Position numbers and translations under genes: made by a program. DNA of 31,052 nucleotides from JAQUOA01 sp037443785 (GTDB lineage Bacteria; Bacteroidota; Ignavibacteria; UBA10030; UBA8401). The stretch is from positions 1-31,052 of the forward strand of contig JBBINR010000040.1 in the NCBI GenBank assembly GCA_037443785.1, written 5' to 3'. This document shows positions 1-7,272 of this stretch, one piece after another. How positions within the stretch are numbered: position 1 is the first letter of the stretch; each line of letters begins with the position of its first letter. The notes below the pieces were generated by a model. It did not search any database, was not told where the DNA came from, and worked only from the letters and a program-made list of their open reading frames with translations.

Positions 1-834
1 CTGTGTAAATGTTATCATTGAATTTGCGGCAGGAACCGTTGTCAAATTTTGCGCACCAGTACCATTGGCATTGGTAAATGTTGTTGTGTTCGCTGTTTGC
101 TGCAACAATAGCTGTGCAGCGGTCGGTGTTGAACTTAAGACCGGTCCATTGATGCCTGATGAATACGTCCAACTTACAGTTCCGGGTGTCATTGTTCCAT
201 AGACAAATTCAATAACGCCGGTTCCTTCGTAAAGCTTTACTTGGAAATTTAAGTTCGGGGAAGTGTTGCCCCACACCGCCATCCGCAGCCATTCAACAGT
301 TAATACTCTATTGGGTGCGACACCAGCAACCAAATATTTGATGCTACCACCAAGCGGGTCTGCTTCCCCTTGCGTGGTAAGATCATAATACATTGGAGCA
401 AGGGCCAATACCGATCCGCCTACAGGAACTGTTCGATTTGGCGTCGATAAATCTTCGTCGTAGGGACCATATGGCCAAAATTGTCTTGTCCCCGTTCCAG
501 GACCACCATCATACGTTGCTGTTGAAAAGTCAATAAATCCATTTGTTGATACGCTGAAATCGGTAAATCGAACACCGTCGTACCAAAAATCAAATCCAAT
601 CGGCACCTGATAACTTCTATTATCATCTTCTGTGGAATTTCCGGCAACATTATTTCTCCATGCGGGAAATGCGTTTCCGGTAAATTCAATTGAGTTATAC
701 GTGATTCCGGTAGTTCGTTGAATTGCTGTTGGTGTATTGTAATTAGCAATGCTCTGAGCAAGCAGTGAATCAAAGCCCAATACCAAGCCACCGATCAACA
801 GAGAAGAACGAACGTATGTAAAGATTTTTTTCAT
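1..834 (-). CDS. Secreted surface protein, N-terminal part (3' end outside window)
   Basis: An open frame runs from an ATG at 834 to the left edge with no stop, 278 codons visible. The N-terminus has a lysine pair, a hydrophobic stretch and an LLAQS-like cleavage site near residues 26-28, a typical signal peptide. The mature part is rich in aromatic and Gly/Asn residues and resembles the beta-sandwich found at the start of many Bacteroidota surface proteins: a GFDFWYDG segment, then STNGFIDFS, then a segment ending in NRVLTVEW and VIEFVYG. The missing C-terminus may carry FnIII repeats or a secretion-sorting signal, which cannot be seen. It begins 24 bp after the outer-membrane barrel gene on the same strand, so co-transcription is likely. 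The specific function is unknown. Another minus-strand frame at 420-791 is a shadow of this gene. Confidence 0.8.
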   Translation of the reverse strand, partial: MKKIFTYVRSSLLIGGLVLGFDSLLAQSIANYNTPTAIQRTTGITYNSIEFTGNAFPAWRNNVAGNSTEDDNRSYQVPIGFDFWYDGVRFTDFSVSTNGFIDFSTATYDGGPGTGTRQFWPYGPYDEDLSTPNRTVPVGGSVLALAPMYYDLTTQGEADPLGGSIKYLVAGVAPNRVLTVEWLRMAVWGNTSPNLNFQVKLYEGTGVIEFVYGTMTPGTVSWTYSSGINGPVLSSTPTAAQLLLQQTANTTTFTNANGTGAQNLTTVPAANSMITFTQ

Positions 835-858
835 GGTGTTCAGTAATGAAGAGTTCGA

Positions 859-3800
859 TTATTTATTAAAATAGCCCAATATTTTTTCCGTAAATTTCGC
901 ACGGATCGAAACAAACGGACCCGCCGACCAATAATCTTTTCCGACTAAATCTCGTTCCTGCGTTCCAACAAAATTGTATCCAATTCCAATGTGGATATTT
1001 TGGAAAACGACGTTTCCAATTTCTGCACTATATCCATTCTTAATCGAATTGGAATTCGATTGACCAATAATTCTTGAATTTAATATTCGATATTCTCCGG
1101 CAACATCAAAACTATTCCAGCGCAAATCATATTCTGCGCGGATAAGATAGAAATCAGTGATCGTTGATGCTTTCAATCCGTATGATTCTTCCGTCGCATA
1201 TTTCATTGCGTACTTTGTCCCAATTTCCAATCCGATAACTGGTTCAATAAATGTGTGCACTGAAACAATATTTACATCGTACGACGATTGCGGTGCAACC
1301 ACTCCGTTCAATTCAATCTTCTTTTCAAATTTTCCAATTGCATTCAGCCAATCAAAATCAACCGGTCGATATGCCAATCCGATTGCATTATCAAATTTTT
1401 TGAGCAACCCGTTGGAAAGTTCAGTACCGGCCTGATTTGCAGAAAGATTACCGTCGGCAAATGTATTCGAAGCTGTCAAACCTTTGCTACGATCTTCTTC
1501 AAAATACGTCATTTTATCTATTAAGGTAAAATCAGAAGCTAATCGAAGATCGCCGCCAAAAGTCAGTGCACGGCGAATTGATTGGGTATTCTTGGACCAT
1601 TCACCTTTAACGGTCGCTTTATACGATTTTTTCGGCAAATATTCTAAGCCTAAAGATACGGCATCATTATCATTTGTTTTTGCTTCCGCAACATTTCTGT
1701 CAAGCGCCCGTGTCCGTTCAAATTGTAAATTCGACGTCAATTCTTGTGAAATTTTTGTTGTATTCTTCAACCCAATGCTTGCTTGATTGCGGCGGCCACT
1801 GATCCCATTGCCAAGTTCGTAACGCCCGGTAACCGTTGTTCCATACCCGAGGTCAGAGCCAACACCGAATGTGGTTTGATTGCCATGGTTCATGTAGATT
1901 CGTTGTTGCACATTTAAAGTCATATTATCAAACACTCGATACTCTGCACCAAACGCCGCGCTAGATGGCTTCACCTCTTCTTTAGAAGAATTACTTAAAC
2001 TCTGTTCGTACTCACCAGTAAAATTCAATCGGTTCGATGCGCGCACTGTGGTTTTTGCATTCAATAATGTTGACCGGCGTTTTTCCGTTAACGAAGTATC
2101 GGTGCGAGCACTTTCGTATTCAAGATTTTCAGCGCGAAGAGCAAGAGTTGCAAAGTTTGCAATTTTACGTTCCACGCCGCCAGTAATTGAATTTACAAAT
2201 ACATTAGTATTTCCGCTCGTTTGTTCTGTCCTATAATAATCGGTCGATACCTTTGTCTCCCACAAGCCGTCATATGAACCTCCCACACCGTACTTTGTCG
2301 ATCCGATTTCACTGCTCCCGCCTGCACCGGCTGTCTGATTCACAAATCCATTTTCGACTTTACGGAAATAGGATTTTAATTGCATTCGCTCGATTGGCGA
2401 ACCGGCAACTTCAATCTTCCATGCAGTTCCATTATTCGAAACATCGGCACCACGAGCAACTTCCGCACTGGTTGAGAATACATTCGTAATCGAATATTTT
2501 GTATTAAACCCGAATAAGGTATAATTCGTTGGCTTGCGTTCTTCGGTAACCGCCGTTGCTCCAACTTTCAGTCCGGTAAGAATTTCTTTTTCGCCTTGGA
2601 TACCCGCAACGTAACTGGTTGCAAAACCGCCCTGCGCTTCGTACGAGACAACGATATACACAGGATTACCAGCGTCATCAATGCTCGCAATAGGCTGCTT
2701 GAAAAACAATGTCCCCTGCGTGTAATCAATCTCATAATCGCCGAATCTTGATTTTTCAATTCTGCTTAAGATTACTTCGTTATGACGTTTGTCGCGGGTT
2801 TCAACTCGAACTTTTTCCGATCCGGGCACAACATTGTTTGAACCGAGAAAATAGAATCCCGAAATGCCTTGTCCACGAATCTCATCTTGGACAACTTTAC
2901 GGTCAGTGACAGTAGCAAATGCATCCACCTTATCTGTCTTTGCAGCATAACGGCCGCTTACGCCGGTAAATGTTCTGTCGTATCGCGCCAATTCGTTTTG
3001 ACCGAATTGCGTATTGAAATCACCAAACATTATGTATGAAAGATTCTTTTCCAATTTCACAAAGAACGGATTGCTCGTTTGTGCCGTATAATCGACACTG
3101 CTGTTATCGCCATAGATTGAATAGAGAACATCGGGGTCAAGATCGCGGAACAACCTGTCTTGCTGATGCCGTTTGTTATCATATGAAGCAGTTAATAAAT
3201 AATTTCCCCACACTGAGCCGCGGCCATAAAATGCAAGACGACCATCTGTGTGTATTCCTTTGTTAATCTTGTCTTTGTTTATCAACTGATTCAAATCACC
3301 CGATGTCGTCAACGAAGTTGCCGATGCATCTGCTGAACCAACAATCATCAACGGAGCGATAGGTGTACTAAATTCAATTTCTTTTTTCGTATTCGCTTTA
3401 TCTATATTAAATGCCAATGTCGAAAGTCCGGCTTGATTCGGCGACCGCATGGTAAATTCGGCGACACCATTATTGATACGAACTTGCAGCCCCGGGGTAT
3501 GTGGATCAGCGTCAAACGCATCGGTAATCGTACTATCGACAAACAATGTCACGAAATATCCGTTGGGAATTTGTTTTCCCCATGCATCATAGACGCGTGC
3601 TTTAATATTAATTTTTGAACCATCGGCACTCAAGTTTTCAGAAGGTAATTCAATTGCCAACGAATCCGGTGAACCAATGCGATGAATACGTCTTTCCGTT
3701 TTTATAATTTTGCCGTCTTTCATGTACAAGAGTACTGTATACGTTACCGGGCCTTCGGGTGTTGATACGCCGATAAATTCAAAAACACCGTCAGGACGAA

Positions 3801-4005
3801 CGATTGCAGAATCAACGGGATTGCCATTGACGAACAATTGAATCGGAAGACCGGCTGGAGCTTGACCCGCAACAAATTGATTTTTGAAAGCAACGATCGA
3901 CCCGTTCTTCGGCTCGTTGATTACCACCTGGGCATCAACAAGAGAAACGAGAAGAAGCATGCTTCCCAAAACCACTTGTAAATATTTTTTTATGAATGCG
4001 GACAT
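859..4005 (-). CDS. Large outer-membrane beta-barrel protein with N-terminal Ig-like domains
   Basis: About 1048 residues. The ATG at 4005 is chosen over an in-frame TTG one codon upstream. Residues 1-26 form a signal peptide ending in VDAQ. Residues ~28-110 look like an Ig/Big-type beta domain (NEPKNGSIV, then PDGVFEFIGV), and ~115-215 like a second Ig-like domain (VYDAWGKQIPNGYFVTLFVD, then GVAEFTMRSP). From about residue 250 to the end, alternating polar/hydrophobic strands with many aromatics suggest an outer-membrane barrel. The segment DPDVLYSIYGD near 290-300, followed by FVKLEKNLSYIMFGDFNT, recalls large outer-membrane proteins that occur next to DUF11-repeat proteins in other phyla. 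It lies 90 bp downstream of the DUF11 gene, with a hairpin between. A role in anchoring or exporting the neighbouring repeat protein is inference. There is no TonB plug domain that I can recognise. Confidence 0.75.
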   Translation of the reverse strand: MSAFIKKYLQVVLGSMLLLVSLVDAQVVINEPKNGSIVAFKNQFVAGQAPAGLPIQLFVNGNPVDSAIVRPDGVFEFIGVSTPEGPVTYTVLLYMKDGKIIKTERRIHRIGSPDSLAIELPSENLSADGSKINIKARVYDAWGKQIPNGYFVTLFVDSTITDAFDADPHTPGLQVRINNGVAEFTMRSPNQAGLSTLAFNIDKANTKKEIEFSTPIAPLMIVGSADASATSLTTSGDLNQLINKDKINKGIHTDGRLAFYGRGSVWGNYLLTASYDNKRHQQDRLFRDLDPDVLYSIYGDNSSVDYTAQTSNPFFVKLEKNLSYIMFGDFNTQFGQNELARYDRTFTGVSGRYAAKTDKVDAFATVTDRKVVQDEIRGQGISGFYFLGSNNVVPGSEKVRVETRDKRHNEVILSRIEKSRFGDYEIDYTQGTLFFKQPIASIDDAGNPVYIVVSYEAQGGFATSYVAGIQGEKEILTGLKVGATAVTEERKPTNYTLFGFNTKYSITNVFSTSAEVARGADVSNNGTAWKIEVAGSPIERMQLKSYFRKVENGFVNQTAGAGGSSEIGSTKYGVGGSYDGLWETKVSTDYYRTEQTSGNTNVFVNSITGGVERKIANFATLALRAENLEYESARTDTSLTEKRRSTLLNAKTTVRASNRLNFTGEYEQSLSNSSKEEVKPSSAAFGAEYRVFDNMTLNVQQRIYMNHGNQTTFGVGSDLGYGTTVTGRYELGNGISGRRNQASIGLKNTTKISQELTSNLQFERTRALDRNVAEAKTNDNDAVSLGLEYLPKKSYKATVKGEWSKNTQSIRRALTFGGDLRLASDFTLIDKMTYFEEDRSKGLTASNTFADGNLSANQAGTELSNGLLKKFDNAIGLAYRPVDFDWLNAIGKFEKKIELNGVVAPQSSYDVNIVSVHTFIEPVIGLEIGTKYAMKYATEESYGLKASTITDFYLIRAEYDLRWNSFDVAGEYRILNSRIIGQSNSNSIKNGYSAEIGNVVFQNIHIGIGYNFVGTQERDLVGKDYWSAGPFVSIRAKFTEKILGYFNK

Positions 4006-4050
4006 CAAGTTTATTTTTCTTACAACTATTTTTTACATCACTTTATTTTG

Positions 4051-4083
4051 CAGACTTACCGAGTTTCACTCCCGATAAGTCTG
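4051..4083 (-). other. Intercistronic hairpin between DUF11 and barrel genes
   Basis: The inverted repeat CAGACTTA / TAAGTCTG has 8 perfect pairs and further G-C pairing inside (CGGGAG against CTCGG). It sits in the 90-bp gap between the two genes. No U-tract follows on either strand, so it is not a standard intrinsic terminator. An RNA-stability or partial-termination element that sets unequal expression of the two proteins is a reasonable inference. Confidence 0.5.
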
Positions 4084-4095
4084 AGACAACAGAAA

Positions 4096-5901
4096 TTAGT
4101 TTATGGTAACGCGATACTTAATAGTTTTTGTACCAGCTGCTGCAACAGTGAACGGACCGGCGGTAACTGTATTGGCACTGTACGTTGCTCCATCAGCATC
4201 GGCAATATTCGTTTTTGCTGAACCATCAACTTGAATACCTTGACCAACGCCGTATGAATCCGTAGCAAACGTTGTATTTGATGGAATTGCATTTGATGTA
4301 GAAAGATTCGTTGCAGTACCAGTTCCGTTATTTGTAATCAGGAGTGTGTACTCAATCACATCACCGGGAGCCGGATTAGTTATATCTCCAGTTCCGGAAA
4401 TGAATGCCTGAGATAATACAATTGAAAGATTCGGTGCGGTAACGGTTGTTGTTACTGTCACCGAAGGATTGTAGTTACCAGCGCCATTCGGTGTCGTTCC
4501 GGCCGTACCGGGGGCGGCAGAGAGCAATCGAATAATTGTATTGCCGTTTTGGCCGGTGACGTTAACAATCAAATACGCATAGACAGTAAGGGAATCGCCG
4601 GCAGGAATAGACGCTGTAACGAATGGCTGACTTCCCGCTCCGCCAGGCGTTGCAGTAAATAAATGTACGGTATCAAGATCGCCGCCCGATACTGCTTGAT
4701 TCATCGTAAATGTCATTGCACCGTTACCGCGGTTTAAAATGTTCAGCGTGTATGTTAACGAGTCACCAGGATTACCATTTTGGTTTGCTGTGATTTGTCT
4801 TACATATGCACCTGAAGCCTGCGACACGGTAAACGAAGTAAGAGCGGCTGTTCCTTTTGACCAAACATGCAATCCATCACCATATATCAGCTGTGATGTT
4901 GTCGAAGGAGACGCTGTTGAATCCATAATTGTAACCGTATTTCCAACGGTAGCGCCTGTACCATTTGCAGTGACCTGTTCAATTGTTACAACGACTTGAC
5001 GAGTAATAGCAGCACCCATTGAAGCCGATAAATCTGTTGCACCTAAAGTCCATGTTACAGTGCCACCATTTCCATTCCCATCCTGCCCGGAATTTGCACC
5101 ACTGCCATCGGCACTTGTAAATCGGAAATCATTATCAAGTTTGAATGTAAATGTTGCACCGTTTTCAATCGCACGGTGCCCTGTGTTTTGAAGACTTACG
5201 GTATAAGTGAATGTCGATCCAGGAATTCGCTGTGCCGCTGATGGCGAGGATGGATTTTGTGCACCGCTGATCGAGATTACTGGCTTTGCAATTGTGATAT
5301 TTGCAAAATGAACCTGGCGACCTGCGCCACCGACACGAACAACTCCACCCGGTCCTGCACCATTCGATTCCACATAGACTGTTACCGAATCAATTAAATT
5401 ATCTGGTGCATCTGTTCCCTGCGGCACTACGATCTTTGCAATGATTCCTATATTGTGTGTTACGCTTACTGTGTCAAGATATAATGCACCGCCAGAAGTG
5501 AATAAAGAATCGCCACCATCCCACGTTCCGCTGGCATTGATATCTTTGTACAACGATACCGTCCAGTTTGTCGGGAAATGTCCGACGGAAACAGCAAAGT
5601 TATCAGGATAGTTGCCGGTGTTTGTGAAATTAAAATATTTGTAAAGAATTGTGCTATCAACCGTAGTGGTGTTCGAAGATGAAGCAGAAAGGTTGATCGA
5701 TACTTTATATCCAACAGTCATTGTAATTGTGTTGGATGTTCCAGTACGCACATTGACGCCTGCATTATACTGGACGGTTGCAGTATTGCTGATCGTCGTT
5801 CCGGCAAGTGTTCCGGCGGCAAACGACTGTTGTGAAACGGAAAGCAAAGCTACCATCGCTATTGCTATTCCAAAACGGAAGAACGTTGAGTATGTACTCA
5901 T
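4096..5901 (-). CDS. Secreted DUF11-repeat surface protein
   Basis: 601 residues from the ATG at 5901, which has a strong AAGGAG site 8 nt upstream. A longer in-frame start at 6033 would add 44 residues without signal-peptide character and is rejected. Residues ~8-29 form a signal peptide ending in SFAAG. The rest is Thr/Ser/Asn/Gly-rich and very poor in charged residues and Cys, built of about four beta-sandwich units. The last (~495-601) is a typical DUF11 domain: PAPGDVIEYTLLITNNGTG, then AGTKTIKYRV. Earlier units carry related PGSTFTYTVSLQNTG and PGDSLTYTLNILNRG signatures. DUF11 proteins are envelope or surface proteins in many phyla. Position after a regulator and before a barrel protein suggests a regulated surface structure. 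There is no visible C-terminal sorting domain, so attachment to the neighbouring barrel is possible but unproven. Confidence 0.85.
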   Translation of the reverse strand: MSTYSTFFRFGIAIAMVALLSVSQQSFAAGTLAGTTISNTATVQYNAGVNVRTGTSNTITMTVGYKVSINLSASSSNTTTVDSTILYKYFNFTNTGNYPDNFAVSVGHFPTNWTVSLYKDINASGTWDGGDSLFTSGGALYLDTVSVTHNIGIIAKIVVPQGTDAPDNLIDSVTVYVESNGAGPGGVVRVGGAGRQVHFANITIAKPVISISGAQNPSSPSAAQRIPGSTFTYTVSLQNTGHRAIENGATFTFKLDNDFRFTSADGSGANSGQDGNGNGGTVTWTLGATDLSASMGAAITRQVVVTIEQVTANGTGATVGNTVTIMDSTASPSTTSQLIYGDGLHVWSKGTAALTSFTVSQASGAYVRQITANQNGNPGDSLTYTLNILNRGNGAMTFTMNQAVSGGDLDTVHLFTATPGGAGSQPFVTASIPAGDSLTVYAYLIVNVTGQNGNTIIRLLSAAPGTAGTTPNGAGNYNPSVTVTTTVTAPNLSIVLSQAFISGTGDITNPAPGDVIEYTLLITNNGTGTATNLSTSNAIPSNTTFATDSYGVGQGIQVDGSAKTNIADADGATYSANTVTAGPFTVAAAGTKTIKYRVTIN

Positions 5902-5909
5902 TGTTGTAT

Positions 5910-5915
5910 CTCCTT
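5910..5915 (-). promoter_or_regulatory. Strong ribosome-binding site that fixes the DUF11 gene start
   Basis: On the minus strand the sequence reads AAGGAG with an 8-nt spacer to the ATG at 5901. It decides the start in favour of the form with the signal peptide at its very N-terminus. It is nearly the same as a second site 100 bp upstream (6010-6015). Confidence 0.8.
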
Positions 5916-5980
5916 GTATTGTGTGATTGTAATTTGTTTTTGTACTTCTACATTCTTGTGCATCTACTGCGCGTACTGAA

Positions 5981-6001
5981 TCATGGCGGTTTATTTTCCA
6001 T
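5981..6001 (-). promoter_or_regulatory. Possible six-residue leader peptide (MENKPP) before the DUF11 gene
   Basis: On the minus strand AAGGAG at 6010-6015 lies 8 nt before an ATG at 6001, which opens a frame of six codons (MENKPP) closed by TGA. Signal and spacing match those of the DUF11 gene itself, and the sequence around the two sites is nearly identical over about 15 bases. It ends in two proline codons, which can slow ribosomes. It may be a leader peptide, or a relic of a duplicated translation start. The frame differs from that of the main gene. There is no expression evidence. Confidence 0.35.
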
Positions 6002-6058
6002 GTTTTGATCTCCTTATATTGTAGTGTTTTCATTGTTTTATATATTGATTACTTAAAA

Positions 6059-6964
6059 TTATTTTTCAACGTGTAATACCATGTTTGTATTTCCATATTG
6101 AATCAAATCAAATTCAGAAAACGATTTGCATCTTGTCACCGTCGGAAGTTTCCCCGAAAACTTTTCTGAATGATACGCCGCGCCGCCAAGAATACATTTG
6201 ACATTATATTTCTCAGCAGTCGACACAACTTTTTCCGATTCAATGATTAAATTCATGTCATCGGCGCATGCGGTTGAATACAAGCAAACCGCAAATGGCT
6301 TTACGCGTTCGATCAATTCGTTAATGATTTCCGATGACATACCGTTGCCAAGATTAAGGACATTAAATCCATCAATTTCTAAAATTGTCATCAAGGCCTT
6401 GAATTCGATATCGTTTTTTTCATTTTCGAGAGACGCACAAATAATTATTTTTTCATTCTTAGAAAGATGCGTAATGCTGTCTGTCAACTGAACAATCGCA
6501 CCGGACAGTGCATTGATTGCTAATTGATTTTCAATCATCGAAATTTTATTAGCACGAAGTGTATCATTCATTTTTTTCAATGTCGGCAAAAGGATATGGT
6601 CGAAAGTGAGTGACAACGGAAGGCCGGCTCGATAAACCTCAGAAAACAATGTAATGATCTCATCTTTTTTTCCTTTGATCGCTGCATTGAAACAGACAGA
6701 ATGCAGTACATTGTATTCTTTATTCATCACGATACGTTTGATGATCGCTTCATCGCTTGCCATCTGCGGCATCATGCGAAGTGTTGAAACACCATAGTTG
6801 TATTCGGACATAAAATTATAAAGATCCTCTGCACGAAATTTTCTATGTCCACCCGGAGTGCGAAAACACTTTAATTTTTTTTCTTCGGTCCAACGTTTTA
6901 TCGTTGACTTATCGACTTGCAGCATCTTCGCTACTTCATTTGTGTTGAATAGTACTTCACCCAT
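6059..6964 (-). CDS. MerR-like HTH regulator with degenerate B12-binding-type sensor domain
   Basis: 301 residues from an ATG with AAAGGA 7 nt upstream. Residues ~5-50 form a MerR/excisionase-type DNA-binding domain with the TPGGHRKF signature at 36-43. Residues ~70-165 match the four-helix cap and ~170-295 the Rossmann-like fold of cobalamin-binding regulators of the CarH/LitR type (IDGFNVLNLG at 197-206). Key ligands appear missing. In the expected E-x-H-x-x-G motif the His is Asn184 and the Gly is a Glu, and in the W-x9-E-H cap motif Trp is Thr135 and His is Asn146 while Glu145 remains. By known family rules this argues against B12-dependent light sensing; another ligand or a constitutive state is likely. 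It is the first gene of the minus-strand cluster, 157 bp before the DUF11 start, so it probably controls that operon and perhaps itself. Confidence 0.8.
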   Translation of the reverse strand: MGEVLFNTNEVAKMLQVDKSTIKRWTEEKKLKCFRTPGGHRKFRAEDLYNFMSEYNYGVSTLRMMPQMASDEAIIKRIVMNKEYNVLHSVCFNAAIKGKKDEIITLFSEVYRAGLPLSLTFDHILLPTLKKMNDTLRANKISMIENQLAINALSGAIVQLTDSITHLSKNEKIIICASLENEKNDIEFKALMTILEIDGFNVLNLGNGMSSEIINELIERVKPFAVCLYSTACADDMNLIIESEKVVSTAEKYNVKCILGGAAYHSEKFSGKLPTVTRCKSFSEFDLIQYGNTNMVLHVEK

Positions 6965-7272
6965 AAAAAATCCTTTCTAAATTTCATAACCCGAATGAGC
7001 GGTTTACCCCTTTTCTTGGTAGTAATATAGATTTATATAATAAATCATACAATATTTGAATGATTAGAGTATTTTAATGAGTTTTTAATAAGGACAATTA
7101 AAGCATTCTAATTGTATTTTTATAATCAATCATAGGTGACATTTGATTGAAGTCATTAGAAATGCCCAATCAAATTTTTTTAAAAATTCGCTCTAAAAAG
7201 AAAGTAATATTTCAAGATTTTACAGGGTGTTCTGAGTTAGTTTTTTTCAAAGATTTTCGTTAAATTTACCTT
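6965..7272. promoter_or_regulatory. Divergent AT-rich intergenic region
   Basis: This 308-bp gap separates the regulator (minus) from the MFS gene (plus), so it should hold promoters in both directions. It is strongly AT-rich and has no open frame of note. I see no convincing match to the Bacteroidota TAnnTTTG box in either direction; TAAATTTA at 7261-7268 is close but ends at the MFS start codon. The clearest structure is a group of inverted repeats at 7094-7175, listed separately. Confidence 0.6.
7094..7175. repeat. Cluster of inverted repeats, candidate operator
   Basis: Three dyads can be read. ACAATTA (7094-7100) and TAATTGT (7109-7115) are separated by 8 bp. TCAATCA (7126-7132) and TGATTGA (7144-7150) are separated by 11 bp. 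ATTTGATTG (7141-7149) and CAATCAAAT (7167-7175) are separated by 17 bp. All arms are perfect and share a CAATYA core. The last dyad is followed by seven T (7175-7181) and could also act as a weak terminator. The MerR-like regulator encoded next door is the obvious candidate to bind here, but that is inference. Confidence 0.45.

Noticed and set aside
420..791. A 123-codon minus-strand open frame
   Set aside because: It is another frame of the secreted-protein gene that starts at 834 and runs off the edge. That frame has the signal peptide and surface-protein motifs; this one has none.
1157..3618. Several plus-strand frames opposite the barrel gene
   Set aside because: They lie antisense to a long coherent gene, lack ribosome-binding sites and show no family resemblance.
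5902..6033. Longer N-terminus for the DUF11 protein from an ATG at 6033
   Set aside because: It would bury the signal peptide 44 residues inside, and the ATG at 5901 has an ideal ribosome-binding site.
6059..6964. Light-sensing CarH-type photoreceptor
   Set aside because: The His ligands and cap Trp needed for adenosylcobalamin are replaced, and no carotenoid genes are nearby.
7141..7181. AT-only hairpin followed by T run as a terminator
   Set aside because: No plus-strand gene lies upstream to be terminated and the stem is weak; it fits better as part of the operator-like repeat cluster.
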